Positions 25,300 to 34,129 of a stretch of 64,000 nt of DNA are shown piece after piece. The notes beneath the pieces were generated by a model, which saw only the letters and a program-made list of their open reading frames with translations, had not been told where the DNA came from and searched no databases. Positions within the stretch are counted from its first letter, which is position 1, and each line of letters begins with the position of its first letter. The stretch covers positions 1,178,001-1,242,000 of the forward strand of contig NZ_CP041360.1 of NCBI RefSeq assembly GCF_006965485.1, given 5' to 3'. The stretch is from Spirosoma sp. KCTC 42546 (GTDB lineage: Bacteria > Bacteroidota > Bacteroidia > Cytophagales > Spirosomataceae). Both the position numbers and the translations under genes were made by a program.

Positions 25300-27713
25300 G
25301 AACGAAGTGATTTAACTGGATTCATCAAGGCTGCTTTTACGGACTGGAACGAGACGGTTAGGAGTGTGATCAGGGCGGCCAGGACAATTGTTAGCCCGAA
25401 CATCCAGCCCTGAATCTGGATGCGGTAGACATAATCCCGTAGCCAGGCATTCATGAGCCACCACCCGAGGGGAGCAGCGAGCAGAAAACCCAATAGAACC
25501 AATCGGCCAAATTCCCAGCCAAACAGCCAGAGAACCTGAAAGGCACTAGCGCCCAAGACCTTGCGTACACCAATTTCTTTGCTCTTGGTCTCGACCATAA
25601 ACGAGACTAAGCCATACATACCCAGGCAACCAATCAGAATGGCGATTAGCGAAAACACCTGCGTTAGGGCGAGCATAATCCGGTCGCCCCGGTAAAATTC
25701 GTCCAGAATAGTGTCGACAAACTGGTAGCTAAAGACCTTTTCCGGGAAGAAATCGTTGTACGTGGCTTCGACTGTTTTCAGCGTTTTAGGTAAGTCGGTT
25801 GCGCTTACTTTCAGCGCAATCATATGGCTTTGGGCCAAGTCGTTGACGATGACAACGGGTTTTACACTGTTTCGCAACGAATTGGTGTAAAAGTCATTGA
25901 CCACGCCCACAATCGTTTTGTCAGTATCAAAAATGCGAAACCGCTTGCCCAGTACATCGCTGGGTGCCAGTTTGCCCAATCGCTTAACGACCGTTTCGTT
26001 CACGATCACCTCCTGAGAAGTGCTATCGGTTGGACGGAAATTGCGACCGGCCAACAGTTTCATGCCAAATAGGGGCAGGTAATTAGGATCGCCGATTTTC
26101 GACTGGACATCAAATCCTTCGGGTTTCGTTCGGGTGTCATACACGAATGGAAACTGATTGATATTGCCCGAGGCTGGCGGTTGATTGCCCAGGGCCACTG
26201 CCTGAACGCCCGAAATCTGAAGTAGTTGTTGCCGGAACGTTTCCTGTTTGAGCGGGTCGTTCTGGGCTGATTTGGCGTTTGGTAAATCGACCAGCACAAT
26301 GCCGTTGCTCACGAAACCAAGATCGGCCTGCCGGATGTGGCGCAGTTGGGTCATTACCACAACAACGCCAATAGTGAATAACTGGGTCATGAAAAACTGA
26401 ACCACCACCAGGCCTCTGCGTACCGAAAACCCACCAACGGCCTGCGTCGTTAGTCGACCCCGCAGGGCGGTGATTGGATTGAAGCCCGCCATCATCAGCG
26501 CCGGATAAAAACCAGCCAGCAGAATAACGAACACCACGCCCAGAATCATCATGGCCAGCGGTTTCGGATTCAACAAATCCGTCAGTACCATCGTGGCGTT
26601 GAATACTGACATGGCCTTGTTCATGGCCGGAAGGCCCAGATTGGAAAAAAACAGCGCGACGACCACAGCGACCAGCGTAATGATAGCCGTTTCGGTCATA
26701 AACTGACTAAACAACTGCCAGCGGGAACTGCCCATCACTTTCCGGACACCCACTTCTTTGGATCGTTTCAGCGCATGGGCCGTGGCCATATTGATGAAGT
26801 TGATACAGGCTGATATTACCAGAAACAACCCAACCAGCGTCATGGCGAACAAAATCGTTTTGTTCATCCGACCACCATATTGTGTGTTGAAATGAACATC
26901 GCTGAGTGGTTGAAGGGTAAAGTCGTAAACCTTCTGATCATCGGCCTGATAATACTTTTTTCGGATAGCCGGGAACGCGCTGGCTAATCGGTCGGCGGGC
27001 ATATCGGGTGGTAAAACGACGTAACACATCGCTTCACTGTTCACGTCGTTCCAGGCCTGTAATGACTCCTTCGTGTTGGCTAGACTGGCAATGGTGCTGT
27101 AGGAAATAAAAGCTTCATAGGTGAGGTTCGTATTGCCAGGATGATCTTTCAAGACACCCGTTACCGTCAGATCTGCCTGGTTATCGAAGCGCAGCGTTTT
27201 GCCAATTGGGTTGGCTGTGCCGAAATATTTATGCGCATATTTCTCCGTCAGCACCACAGAATTAGGAGTCGATAACGCCGACTGTGGATCACCGATCAAC
27301 CAGTCATAATCGAACACGCTGAACAACTGCGGCTCGGCGAAACAGAAGGTCTTGCTTTCATTGAATTTTTTCAGAAAACCACCTTTGGGATTGGGGACGC
27401 TAACAATCCGCCCATGCAGGCGTTCCACTCGGGCCACCTGTTCCAGAAACGGATAATCCCGGCGTAACACCTCACCCAGCGGTTTAGGCGTTCCGCGAGA
27501 GAACCGTACATCGTCATGCTTGATCTGTGTGACAACGCGGTAAGTTCGCTCGGCTTTCGCGTGATAGGTGTCGAAGCTGAGGTGAAACTGTGTGGTCAGG
27601 TAAATCAGAATCCCACAGGTCAACCCAACCGATAACCCCAGGATGTTGAGCAGGCTATAGGTTCGATACCGAACCAGATTCCGCCAGGCGATTTTAACGT
27701 AGTTTGTTAGCAT
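25293..27713 (-). CDS. FtsX/MacB-type ABC transporter permease (cluster member 4)
   Basis: The open frame could start at 27788, but those first 25 residues (Ser/Leu/Tyr/Pro-rich, reading through the pyrimidine tract) are the translated leader repeat. The family start MLTNYVKIAWRNLVRYR is at 27713, giving 806 residues. Coupling loops are KEVGVRKVMGS (~318) and KEIGVRKVLGAS preceded by ETKS (~710), and the C-terminus is MNPVKSLRSE. The last TM domain (LWLFGWEFGRLVLLGFLL) departs from the LLSKDFLKLV pattern of most members, making this a somewhat separate branch. Confidence 0.93.
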   Translation of the reverse strand: MLTNYVKIAWRNLVRYRTYSLLNILGLSVGLTCGILIYLTTQFHLSFDTYHAKAERTYRVVTQIKHDDVRFSRGTPKPLGEVLRRDYPFLEQVARVERLHGRIVSVPNPKGGFLKKFNESKTFCFAEPQLFSVFDYDWLIGDPQSALSTPNSVVLTEKYAHKYFGTANPIGKTLRFDNQADLTVTGVLKDHPGNTNLTYEAFISYSTIASLANTKESLQAWNDVNSEAMCYVVLPPDMPADRLASAFPAIRKKYYQADDQKVYDFTLQPLSDVHFNTQYGGRMNKTILFAMTLVGLFLVISACINFINMATAHALKRSKEVGVRKVMGSSRWQLFSQFMTETAIITLVAVVVALFFSNLGLPAMNKAMSVFNATMVLTDLLNPKPLAMMILGVVFVILLAGFYPALMMAGFNPITALRGRLTTQAVGGFSVRRGLVVVQFFMTQLFTIGVVVVMTQLRHIRQADLGFVSNGIVLVDLPNAKSAQNDPLKQETFRQQLLQISGVQAVALGNQPPASGNINQFPFVYDTRTKPEGFDVQSKIGDPNYLPLFGMKLLAGRNFRPTDSTSQEVIVNETVVKRLGKLAPSDVLGKRFRIFDTDKTIVGVVNDFYTNSLRNSVKPVVIVNDLAQSHMIALKVSATDLPKTLKTVEATYNDFFPEKVFSYQFVDTILDEFYRGDRIMLALTQVFSLIAILIGCLGMYGLVSFMVETKSKEIGVRKVLGASAFQVLWLFGWEFGRLVLLGFLLAAPLGWWLMNAWLRDYVYRIQIQGWMFGLTIVLAALITLLTVSFQSVKAALMNPVKSLRSE

Positions 27714-27725
27714 AGAAGAAAGGGA

Positions 27726-27870
27726 GGAGGGGGAGTAAAGGGAGTAAAGGGAGGAAGGGGAGTAAAGGGAAGAGAGGGCGGTATACAAGGAGTTGCTATC
27801 GTTTTCCCTTTCGTCCGCAACGGCGGCCCGGCCTCTCCTCCTTCCTCCCTTTTCTCCCTCTTTACTCCGA
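27726..27870. repeat. purine/pyrimidine repeat between permeases 5 and 4
   Basis: The left part has several gggagtaaag-type units in a row (about 27729-27771). The right part is a C/T-rich tract (27834-27868) leading to the Ser-Glu-stop of permease 5. The two sides can pair in several registers. The GC-rich element at 27815-27833 lies between them. Confidence 0.7.
27815..27833 (+). repeat. GC-rich element (copy 2)
   Basis: It reads ccgcaacggcggcccggcc and is identical over 19 bases to 30882-30900. In both places C/T-rich sequence surrounds it. Confidence 0.7.
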
Positions 27871-30300
27871 TTTTAAACTTTTCACCGGATTCATCAAGGC
27901 GGCTTTGATACTTTGAAAACTCACGGTCAACAGCGCAATGCTCACTGCCAGCAGACCGGCTACGGCGAACATCCACCATTCCATGTCAATCTTGTAGGCA
28001 AAATCCTGTAACCATTGGCTCATGATGTACCAGGCGATTGGAGCGGCAATGACAATAGCGATTAAGACCAGTTTCAGGAAGTCTTTCGAGAGCAGCGCCA
28101 CCAGACTTGGAATGGATGCCCCCAGCACTTTTCGAACACCGATTTCCTTGGTACGCAGTCGAATAACATATATGGCCAGTCCCAGCAAGCCCATGCAGGC
28201 AATGAAAATGGCCAGCATCGCAAACAGACCAAAGATTCGCTGGGCTACCTGTTCCGATTTGTATAAATCACTCCAGTCGGTGGCGAGGTAAGAATAGTGA
28301 AAGGGCTGGTCGGGGAGGTAACGTTTCCAGAGGCTCTCCATCTGGCCGACTATGGCTTCTGGTTCATCGGTACGTACCCGCACTACGAGTTGATTATCTA
28401 CTTTTTTGAATAGACGGTCGTTCAGGACAAATAGGGGGCTAATGCGCTGGTGTAATGAGCCAAAGTGAAAATTACGAACGATGCCCACTACCGTGTACGT
28501 AACGGGTTGACCATTGTTCTGCACAAAGTTGTCTGGGCTAGTTATCTGCTTCCCGATGGGGTCCGTCAGGCCAATCTGCCGGGCGGCTTCCTCGTTTAAA
28601 ATAACCGACAGCGAATCATCGAACTGGCGACTAAATGGACGTCCGGCCAGCATGCTCATTTGCATCGTTTGCAGGTATTGCTCATCCACCACACAGCCTT
28701 TTCCCGTAACGGTTTCGTTCTCGCCATTTTTGCGGAACGTAATGCCGAAAAAGCCATCTTCGCCGGGCGTATTCGTGGTGCCCCCCACGCCGGTTACGCC
28801 CGATAATTTAGCCACTTCCGCCTTAAAGGCTTCGGTGTTGTTGCCCAGAAAAAAAGCACCTTTGAGCTTCACAACCGATTCTTTCGTGAAGCCCAGTTCT
28901 TTTTGCTGAATGAAATTCAACTGACTGAATACGACGATGGTACTGACAATCAGGAGCACCGATATGGCAAACTGAAACACCACCAGGCCGTTTCGTAACA
29001 GATGCCCCTGTCGGGTCGAGCTGAACTTGCCTTTTAGCACTTTGATCGGTTCGAAGGCCGATAACACGCCCGCCGGATAGCTACCTGCAAGCAAGCCTAC
29101 AGCAATAGCTCCGCCTACCAATAGCGGCAGCGTTTCCCACCGGACCAGCGAGGTTAACGTAAGCGATTTACTGGCTAATGTATTGAATGGGGTGAGTAAA
29201 CTAGCTACCAAAAAAGCAGCCACGCCTAAACTGAACAGGCTCAGCAAGACCGATTCGGTCAGGAATTGAGCGGCCAGCTGCTGCGTCGTCGAGCCGAGCG
29301 ATTTTCGGATGCCCACTTCACGCGCTCGCTCCGACGACCGGGCGGTGGCTAAGTTCATGAAGTTGATGCAGGCAATCAGCAAGACGAAACCTGCGATGAT
29401 GGAAAAAATAGAGACCAGCGACCGGCTCCCATTGGGTTGAAGTTCGGCTTCGAGATGTGAGTCGAGGTGAATGCTGGGAAGGGGTTGCAGGAAATAGAAA
29501 TACCCATTTCCGGCCTTAAGGTAATCACGGTAAGACACCCCAAAGCTCCGCTCTACCTCTCCAGACGCGTATTTTTCTACCACGGCTGGGAGCTTGGCTT
29601 CGACCGTTTCGGGCTGTGTGTTCGGGCGTAAAAGCAGGTATGTATAGGCCGAAAACCCAATGTGATTGACTTGCTCGGCTTGCGGAAACCCTCGCGTAGA
29701 CGACAGGAAGTTATAGGTAAAGTGAGCATTGTGCGACGGATCGGCGCAGATGCCCGTTACTTCCAGTTTCGGCCCCTGCACAATCTCCAGCATCTTGCCA
29801 ATGGGATTTGTCTGGCCGAACAACCGTTTGGCCGTGCTTTCGGTCAGGACAACCGTATTCGGACGACTCAGCACCTGATTGGGATTCCCGCGCCGAAGGG
29901 GTGTCTGAAACACCTGAAAAAAGGTTGAGTCGACCACCATAAAGTCCTTCTCTTCAACCGTTCGGCCATTCAGTTTAACGAGTACTGGCGCATTGGTGCC
30001 CGCAGAAAAAATGCGTGTTACCTGCTCTATCTCCGGTATTTCCTTCTTAACCGATTGGGCATACGACGGCGGAATGAGCGCGTACTTAGTGCTACGGCCG
30101 GGGTATTTCCGCTCAAGCGCCATCCGATACACACGCGCTCCGTTTGTCCAATGCTGGTCATAACTCAACTCATCGGAAACGTACATCACAATGAGCAGGC
30201 AACACGCCATACCAATGGCTAACCCGGCCACGTTAATGCCCGTATTAACCTTGTGTTTCGCCAGATTCCGCAGGGCGATTTTGAGATAGTTTCGTAGCAT
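27862..30300 (-). CDS. FtsX/MacB-type ABC transporter permease (cluster member 5)
   Basis: The 812-residue protein starts MLRNYLKIALRNLAKHK. Its first coupling loop is REVGIRKSLGS (~326) and the second KEIGVRKVLGAS (~717), and it ends MNPVKSLKSE. The first loop with RKSLG pairs it with member 6, suggesting these two share a more recent ancestor. The TM segment ISVLLIVSTIVVFSQLNFIQ precedes the second periplasmic domain. The Uma2-like gene at 30356 diverges from it, with only 55 bp between the two starts. Confidence 0.93.
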   Translation of the reverse strand: MLRNYLKIALRNLAKHKVNTGINVAGLAIGMACCLLIVMYVSDELSYDQHWTNGARVYRMALERKYPGRSTKYALIPPSYAQSVKKEIPEIEQVTRIFSAGTNAPVLVKLNGRTVEEKDFMVVDSTFFQVFQTPLRRGNPNQVLSRPNTVVLTESTAKRLFGQTNPIGKMLEIVQGPKLEVTGICADPSHNAHFTYNFLSSTRGFPQAEQVNHIGFSAYTYLLLRPNTQPETVEAKLPAVVEKYASGEVERSFGVSYRDYLKAGNGYFYFLQPLPSIHLDSHLEAELQPNGSRSLVSIFSIIAGFVLLIACINFMNLATARSSERAREVGIRKSLGSTTQQLAAQFLTESVLLSLFSLGVAAFLVASLLTPFNTLASKSLTLTSLVRWETLPLLVGGAIAVGLLAGSYPAGVLSAFEPIKVLKGKFSSTRQGHLLRNGLVVFQFAISVLLIVSTIVVFSQLNFIQQKELGFTKESVVKLKGAFFLGNNTEAFKAEVAKLSGVTGVGGTTNTPGEDGFFGITFRKNGENETVTGKGCVVDEQYLQTMQMSMLAGRPFSRQFDDSLSVILNEEAARQIGLTDPIGKQITSPDNFVQNNGQPVTYTVVGIVRNFHFGSLHQRISPLFVLNDRLFKKVDNQLVVRVRTDEPEAIVGQMESLWKRYLPDQPFHYSYLATDWSDLYKSEQVAQRIFGLFAMLAIFIACMGLLGLAIYVIRLRTKEIGVRKVLGASIPSLVALLSKDFLKLVLIAIVIAAPIAWYIMSQWLQDFAYKIDMEWWMFAVAGLLAVSIALLTVSFQSIKAALMNPVKSLKSE

Positions 30301-30316
30301 TTTGTAACGTTTTTTC

Positions 30317-30324
30317 TATATTTG
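30317..30324 (+). promoter_or_regulatory. possible Bacteroidota -7 box for the Uma2-like gene
   Basis: TATATTTG fits the TAnnTTTG consensus and lies 32 bp before the ATG at 30356. No convincing -33 TTG was found at the usual distance. Confidence 0.45.
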
Positions 30325-30355
30325 ATTTCTACTCGGCCAAAAAATACGATCGGTT

Positions 30356-30835
30356 ATGGAAGCAACTATCGAGCAAGTATCTGCTTACGAATTGGAACGC
30401 GGAAAACCTATGCCCACTTTAAATCATGCGTACGTGCAGAAAAATCTGCTAGTTAGTTTAGACTATCGGTATCGAAAAACGCTCACCGTTTTGTCAGAGT
30501 TAAACTTAAGCATGCCCGAACGACCCGATGCTGTACCTGATATTGCTATCTACCCAAAGCTCCAGATCGACTTTCTGCACGATGTTACATCCATGACCCA
30601 AATGCCGCTAACGGCCATCGAAATTGTGTCGCCCTCACAGTCAGATGCTGAAATTCTGGCCAAATTTGAGCGATACTTCAACGCTGGCGTTCAATCCTGC
30701 TGGTTGGTTATGCCCAGCTTTCAGGCTATTTCAGTGTATTCTGCTTTTGGTAAATACCGCTTCTTCTCCGAGAATGATACACTTACTGATGCGTTAACAG
30801 GAATTGAATTGAACTTAAGCGAAATTTTCTCTTAG
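30356..30835 (+). CDS. Uma2-family (putative PD-(D/E)XK nuclease fold) protein
   Basis: The 159-residue protein has the Uma2 layout: NHAYVQKNLLVSL near residue 23, the acidic PDAVPDIAIYP segment, AIEIVSPSQSDAEILAKFERYFNAGVQSCWLVMP (quoted as family landmarks: Glu of EIVSPS and the following Lys), and a short C-terminal beta region. Uma2 proteins are very abundant in Bacteroidota and cyanobacteria; the fold is nuclease-like but the biological role is unknown. It stands on the plus strand inside an otherwise minus-strand permease series, between members 6 and 5. The 13-base string after it (30838-30850) is shared with 17671-17683. Confidence 0.85.
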   Translation: MEATIEQVSAYELERGKPMPTLNHAYVQKNLLVSLDYRYRKTLTVLSELNLSMPERPDAVPDIAIYPKLQIDFLHDVTSMTQMPLTAIEIVSPSQSDAEILAKFERYFNAGVQSCWLVMPSFQAISVYSAFGKYRFFSENDTLTDALTGIELNLSEIFS

Positions 30836-30881
30836 GTGCCGGGAGCACGGTTTTATCCCTTTCCTCCCTCTCCTCCTTCCT

Positions 30882-30900
30882 CCGCAACGGCGGCCCGGCC
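30882..30900 (+). repeat. GC-rich element (copy 3)
   Basis: It is identical to 27815-27833 and again sits beside a C/T-rich tract, just 3' of permease 6 (stop at 30902). Confidence 0.7.
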
Positions 30901-30901
30901 T

Positions 30902-33319
30902 TTACTCCGATCTTAGTGATTTAACAGGATTCATCAACGCGGCTCGCACACTCTGGAAACTCACCGTTACCAGCGCAATGAGAATCGCCAGCGAGCCCGC
31001 CAGCGCAAATACCCACCACTCAATATCAATTTTGTAAGCGAAATCGGATAGCCATTTATCCATAGCGTACCAGGCAATGGGCGAGGCAATGACAATGGCA
31101 GCTACAACCAATTTCAGGAAGTCTTTGGAAAGTAAGGCCACAATGCTCGGAACGCTGGCGCCCAACACCTTCCGAACACCGATTTCCTTCGTCCGCTGCT
31201 GAATCGCGATCAGGGCAATGGAAAACAGACCCATGCACGATAGTAAAATGGCAATGCCAGCCGCCGACGAGAATATAGTGGATAAGCGCTGCTCTTTTTT
31301 GTACCAGCGTTCGGTGTTTGCATCCAGAAACGACCCAATGAATTCCTGCTTCGGCGCAATCGTTTTCCAGACGCTTTTAACCGTTTCCATAGCACCCGTC
31401 AGGTTTTGCGGATTCACCCGAACCAGAATATAGCTTATTGGCCAATTCGACTGCATTTGCAGCGTAATGGGTTTGGCTTCCTGATGCAATGAATACAGGT
31501 TAAAATCCGATACAACGCCCACGATCTGGTATTCTTTGTTGTCGGGTTTGATGAACTTGCCCACCGGATTGGCTTCTCCAAGTGCTTTGGCCATGCTTTG
31601 CGTAATCAGTACGGATGAACTTGAATCCGTACTGAACGCTGGGCTGAAGTCGCGGCCTTGCAGGAGTTTGATGCCCATCGTTTTCAGATAGTCCGTATCT
31701 ATTCGCAGCCAATCGCAGGTAATGTCGCGTTTGCCATACTGGAAGCCGAACATCATCCGCGACGAACTGCCGTCTAACCCAGCACCGATGTTAACACCTG
31801 AACCCGATACGGCTGTGATGTTAGGTTGGTTTGCCAGTCGGTCGCGCATGGCTTTCAGCGCTTCCGTTCCATTCAACTCATTACCGACCGGGATACTGAT
31901 TACCTGTTCCTTGTCCAGTCCCATCGGTTTCTGTTGCAGGTAACTAATCTGCTGGCGCACAATCATCGTGCACACAATAAGCAGGCAGGCAATAGTAAAC
32001 TGCGTGACGATGAGAGAATTGCGTAATAAACCCGGACGGCTCATCTTCACTTTTCCTTTCAGCACTTCCACGGCGTTGAAGCGCGTCACGAACCAGGATG
32101 GATAACCACCTGCCACCAGCGTAATGAGCAGAAAGCCCAGCGCCGTCACCAGGAGAACAACAGGCTTCATGAAGTCGGATAAGGCCAGATAGCTTCGGAA
32201 CAGGCGATTGAACGTAGGCAATGTTAGGTAGGCGAGACCCAGGCCGATGAGCAGTGCGACAAAACACAGTAGCAGCGTTTCGCCCCAGATTTGACCGAAT
32301 AACTGGGCCCGTTTCGCGCCCAGCGATTTTCGGACACCCACTTCCCGCGCCCGCGAGAGCGACTGCGCAATGGTCAAGTTGATGAAATTGATGCAGGCAA
32401 TCGCCAGAATAAACAAACCAACGAGTAACAGCGTGTACACGTAGGCCCGACTGATACCTCCGCCATGCGTGGTAACCGTATCGAAATGCACATCGCGCAG
32501 GGGCTCCAGAAGCAGGCTTCGCTGGAAGCCCAGTTCATTTTTAGGATAGCCCTGTTCCTGCCGTTCTTTGATGTCCTTCGCGAAATATTTATTCATGAAC
32601 GCCTGTGTCCGCCGTTGGAGCGTTTGCGGGTCTGTACCGGCTTTCACCTTTACATACACATCGTGGTTGCCATGATCCCAGCGGGTTTTAAACTCCTGAT
32701 AATCGCCAGCATTTTCACTACGGATCAGCGCATCAAAATCAATGGATGAGTTTTTAGGCGCATTACTCACCACGCCCGTCACGGTAAATGCCTGCCAGGC
32801 ATCGCCCATGCGGAGTTGGAGTGGCTTTCCAATTGGGTCTTCCTTCCCAAAAATATCCTTGGCCATGTTCTCGCTGATGACAATATCGCTCAGGCTGTTC
32901 ATGGCCGTGTTTGCGTTGCCTTTTTGGAGCGGGAAGCTGAACATGTTCAGAAAGTCAGCATCGGCCATGCGGACATCCTTGTTGTAGGTCTGGTTATTCC
33001 GCCGAACACTCGCGCTCCGGTCGAACCAGCGCGTAACGCCTTCGATCTCCGGGAATTCGGCTTTGAGCGAAGGTGATATTGGGTAAGGCATGGTGGCTCC
33101 TTTATCCGTAGTTCCGTCGCGGTTGGTGGAGAGGAAGTTGAGCCGGAAAATACGGTCGGCGTTGGTGTGGAAGTTATCGTATGATAATTCGAACGTGGCT
33201 GTCAGAAATAACAGCACACAGGTGCCGAAGGCGACCGACAATCCCACGATGTTAATCAGCGTGTGTGTACGGTTTTTCCAGAGCGTTCGGAAGGCGATTT
33301 TCAGGTAGTTGCGAAGCAT
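30902..33319 (-). CDS. FtsX/MacB-type ABC transporter permease (cluster member 6)
   Basis: The 805-residue protein starts MLRNYLKIAFRTLWKNR and ends MNPVKSLRSE. Coupling loops are REVGVRKSLGA (~324) and KEIGVRKVLGAS (~710). The first periplasmic domain has a longer segment (~175-285, rich in Lys/Gln) than members 7 and 8. The 5' end overlaps the promoter of the divergent Uma2-like gene (33309-33338), so transcription of one could interfere with the other (inference). Confidence 0.93.
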   Translation of the reverse strand: MLRNYLKIAFRTLWKNRTHTLINIVGLSVAFGTCVLLFLTATFELSYDNFHTNADRIFRLNFLSTNRDGTTDKGATMPYPISPSLKAEFPEIEGVTRWFDRSASVRRNNQTYNKDVRMADADFLNMFSFPLQKGNANTAMNSLSDIVISENMAKDIFGKEDPIGKPLQLRMGDAWQAFTVTGVVSNAPKNSSIDFDALIRSENAGDYQEFKTRWDHGNHDVYVKVKAGTDPQTLQRRTQAFMNKYFAKDIKERQEQGYPKNELGFQRSLLLEPLRDVHFDTVTTHGGGISRAYVYTLLLVGLFILAIACINFINLTIAQSLSRAREVGVRKSLGAKRAQLFGQIWGETLLLCFVALLIGLGLAYLTLPTFNRLFRSYLALSDFMKPVVLLVTALGFLLITLVAGGYPSWFVTRFNAVEVLKGKVKMSRPGLLRNSLIVTQFTIACLLIVCTMIVRQQISYLQQKPMGLDKEQVISIPVGNELNGTEALKAMRDRLANQPNITAVSGSGVNIGAGLDGSSSRMMFGFQYGKRDITCDWLRIDTDYLKTMGIKLLQGRDFSPAFSTDSSSSVLITQSMAKALGEANPVGKFIKPDNKEYQIVGVVSDFNLYSLHQEAKPITLQMQSNWPISYILVRVNPQNLTGAMETVKSVWKTIAPKQEFIGSFLDANTERWYKKEQRLSTIFSSAAGIAILLSCMGLFSIALIAIQQRTKEIGVRKVLGASVPSIVALLSKDFLKLVVAAIVIASPIAWYAMDKWLSDFAYKIDIEWWVFALAGSLAILIALVTVSFQSVRAALMNPVKSLRSE

Positions 33320-33338
33320 GATATTTTAGTTACTTTTG
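33309..33338 (+). promoter_or_regulatory. Bacteroidota-type promoter for the second Uma2-like gene
   Basis: TTG at 33309-33311, a 19-base spacer, then TACTTTTG at 33331-33338 match the TTG-N19-TAnnTTTG consensus. The predicted start is ~33345, and the ATG is at 33362. The -33 part lies inside the first codons of permease 6 on the other strand. Confidence 0.6.
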
Positions 33339-33361
33339 GTCAAAATCAGAGTTTTAAAAGC

Positions 33362-33808
33362 ATGAGTTACACAAATCCAGTTTCACTTAAAAACCTTGTT
33401 CTGGAAGATGAGATGGGAGTTAACGCCCCCATTATTCATCAAAGCGTTATTGCTCGGCTGACGGCAGGGCTGTATCCACTCTACCGGTCAGGACAGATTT
33501 CATTTGAACCTCTTCCGGAGACCATGCTTACGGAAGGTTATAGTACACCCGTTCCTGATTTACTCCTCTATGATCATTCATCTGAGCAGGCAAAAGTTAT
33601 TGTTGAAGTTTGCCAAAATACGGGTCTGAAACACGACATTGGTAAAATCATTCGGCTGATTGACAGTGCTGAGTTCGGCATCCAGGAAGGATTCGTCTTC
33701 AACTATAAAACCCAACAATGGTACAGGTATCGCTTTGGCGATGGTGGCCTGACGACCGAATCCTCCTTTTCTGACATTCTACAACTGGATTTAAATACAT
33801 TTTTATGA
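33362..33808 (+). CDS. Uma2-like (putative PD-(D/E)XK fold) protein
   Basis: The frame is open from 33263, but the ATG at 33362 lies just downstream of a good promoter, and the earlier part only reads through the start of permease 6. The 148-residue protein has YSTPVPDLLLYD (acidic residue of the fold), KVIVEVCQNTG (Glu of the EVC strand) and a following Lys (DIGKIIRLID), the arrangement of Uma2/PD-(D/E)XK proteins. It is only distantly like the Uma2 protein at 30356. It is the second small plus-strand gene placed between permeases of the minus-strand series. Confidence 0.75.
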   Translation: MSYTNPVSLKNLVLEDEMGVNAPIIHQSVIARLTAGLYPLYRSGQISFEPLPETMLTEGYSTPVPDLLLYDHSSEQAKVIVEVCQNTGLKHDIGKIIRLIDSAEFGIQEGFVFNYKTQQWYRYRFGDGGLTTESSFSDILQLDLNTFL

Positions 33809-34053
33809 TTTTACGTACCTACGGGCTTATTGATTTGAACTAATTAACCGCCGTTTTGCTAGTCTTCAGAACCCCCAACCCCCTGAAGGGGGCTTAGTTC
33901 GCTGGGGAGAAAAGCCCCCTTCAGGGGGTTGGGGGTTTGAAAGCCCCAAAAGGATAAGTTTTATTTAGGCGGTTATTTAATACAAATCAAATTAGCCCGT
34001 GTTTTATTTCAAATTTCAAAGCAAACCGGGCTAAAGCCCGTAGGTACGTAAAA
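33809..34053. repeat. 245-bp nested inverted repeat
   Basis: Three nested arm pairs: outer 33809-33828 with 34034-34053 (20 of 20), middle 33830-33852 with 33968-33990 (20 of 23), inner 33870-33895 with 33912-33937 (26 of 26). A further 8-base pair (33992-33999 with 34027-34034) sits between outer and middle on the right side. The inner stem is a C-rich/G-rich hairpin of dispersed-repeat type. This occupies most of the 321-bp gap between the Uma2-like gene and permease 7; a smaller hairpin (cagcgagca type) follows near 34060-34092. Confidence 0.9.
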
Positions 34054-34129
34054 TGGCTTGCTCGCTGAAGGCGCTAGGCCACCAGCGAGCAGAGAAAAGC
34101 AAAAGCTACTTCATCCCGTTTAAGATCAT

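Noticed and set aside
27714..27788. N-terminal extension of permease 4 (and likewise 39005-39061 of permease 8)
   Set aside because: The extra residues are translated C/T-rich leader repeats; family members start at MLxNYxKIA.
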